Shown one piece after another: positions 63,588-64,000 of a stretch of DNA of 64,000 nucleotides. A program made the position numbers and the translations under genes. Positions within the stretch are counted from its first letter, which is position 1. The number at the start of each line of letters is the position of its first letter. The stretch comes from SZUA-309 sp965232595 (GTDB taxonomy: Bacteria > Pseudomonadota > Gammaproteobacteria > Pseudomonadales > Azotimanducaceae). The stretch lies in assembly GCA_965232595.1 (NCBI GenBank), contig OZ246983.1, positions 2,604,001 to 2,668,000 on the forward strand, written 5' to 3'. The notes beneath the pieces were generated by a model. That model saw only the letters and a list, made by a program, of their open reading frames with translations. It made no database searches and was not told the DNA's origin.

Positions 63588-64000
63588 GTGAGCAGCAGCG
63601 GTCCAGATACCCCTTCGACTGATCAGTCAGATCCCGGCCCGAAAAGCATCGACAAAACGGGCTTCAACAAGCAGCGACGTTACTTCCTCATCGGCGCCAC
63701 TTCCGTGGTCGGCGGCGTAGGCGTGGTCGGTGCTGCGGTTCCCTTCGTCGCTTCCTGGATGCCCTCGGCGAAAGCCCGAGCGCTGGGTGCGCCGATCACC
63801 ATCGACATCTCCAAGCTGCAGCCTGGCGAGATGCTCGGTCCGGTGCCGGCCTGGCGTGGTCAGCCGGTGTTCGTCATCTATCGCAAACCGGAAGCCATCG
63901 AGGTTCTCGAGCAGCAGACGGAAGACCTGGCGGATCCGGATTCCGAAAACCAGGACATGCAACCGTCCTACGCCCAGAACCCGTGGCGTTCCAAGCGCCC
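63588..64000 (+). CDS. petA: Ubiquinol-cytochrome c reductase Rieske iron-sulfur subunit (3' end outside window)
   Basis: The first 137 residues are visible. A twin-arginine anchor KQRRYFLIGATSVVGGVGVVGAAV (residues 28-51) is followed by PFVASWMPSAKARALGAPITIDISKL, typical of proteobacterial bc1 Rieske proteins. The 2Fe-2S-binding CxH motifs lie beyond the edge. GTG at 63588 follows GGGAG; a TTG six codons upstream is possible. The location after rpsI matches petABC in Pseudomonas. The 225-base gap before it shows no clear terminator. Confidence 0.9.
   Translation, partial: MSSSGPDTPSTDQSDPGPKSIDKTGFNKQRRYFLIGATSVVGGVGVVGAAVPFVASWMPSAKARALGAPITIDISKLQPGEMLGPVPAWRGQPVFVIYRKPEAIEVLEQQTEDLADPDSENQDMQPSYAQNPWRSKR

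Overview
This window looks like chromosomal DNA from a free-living, probably marine, member of the Gammaproteobacteria. It is GC-rich and gene-dense. From about 29.2 kb to the right edge, the gene order is a compacted version of a block I know from Pseudomonas-type gammaproteobacteria: gatCAB divergent from mreBCD-maf-rng-yhdP-tldD, then darP, pmbA, the NPr-rapZ-ptsN-hpf-rpoN-lptBAC-kdsC-yrbG cluster, divergent mlaFEDCB-ibaG-murA-hisG-hisD, degS, zapE, rplM-rpsI and petA. I cannot name a genus. A single-chain glycyl-tRNA synthetase and a UDP-sulfoquinovose synthase are uncommon in the class and may help place it.

Region 1 (1-8.6 kb, minus strand) is a tightly coupled operon for a surface polysaccharide. 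WecB and WecC supply UDP-ManNAc and UDP-ManNAcA. Downstream come a methyltransferase, a coiled-coil protein, two different sulfotransferases, a heparinase II/III-like protein and an unfinished unknown gene at the window edge. Several junctions are 4-base stop/start overlaps, some with GTG or TTG starts. The set suggests a sulfated, uronate-containing, glycosaminoglycan-like polymer.

Region 2 (8.7-20 kb) is mixed: an OmpA-family lipoprotein, SqdB, a GcvR-like ACT protein, a secreted beta-propeller protein, single-chain GlyRS, a small conserved protein, an SDR oxidoreductase, a DUF1499 membrane protein, a YfcE-like phosphodiesterase, a thiolase/OB-fold pair with an intrinsic terminator, and a CBS-pair protein.

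Region 3 (20-29.2 kb) is the most accessory-looking part. It has two small exported proteins, one with repeated GE-x-x-DPD motifs; a 1449-residue exported multidomain protein whose propeller-like segment seems to be inserted inside an Ig-like domain; an ECF sigma factor with threonine where the acidic sigma-2.2 motif normally lies; and a convergent transmembrane Ser/Thr kinase with TPR repeats. The last two match the layout of kinase-activated ECF43 systems. A 495-base gene-free stretch next to the kinase holds nested palindromes that resemble a small non-autonomous repeat element.

Region 4 (29.2-64 kb) is housekeeping: transamidation of tRNA, cell shape, peptidoglycan precursor synthesis (MurA), LPS transport, outer-membrane lipid asymmetry, nitrogen-PTS regulation, histidine synthesis, envelope stress, ribosomal proteins and the start of the cytochrome bc1 operon. 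Notable departures are an apparent AUC start for mreC and the absence of kdsD between yrbG and kdsC.
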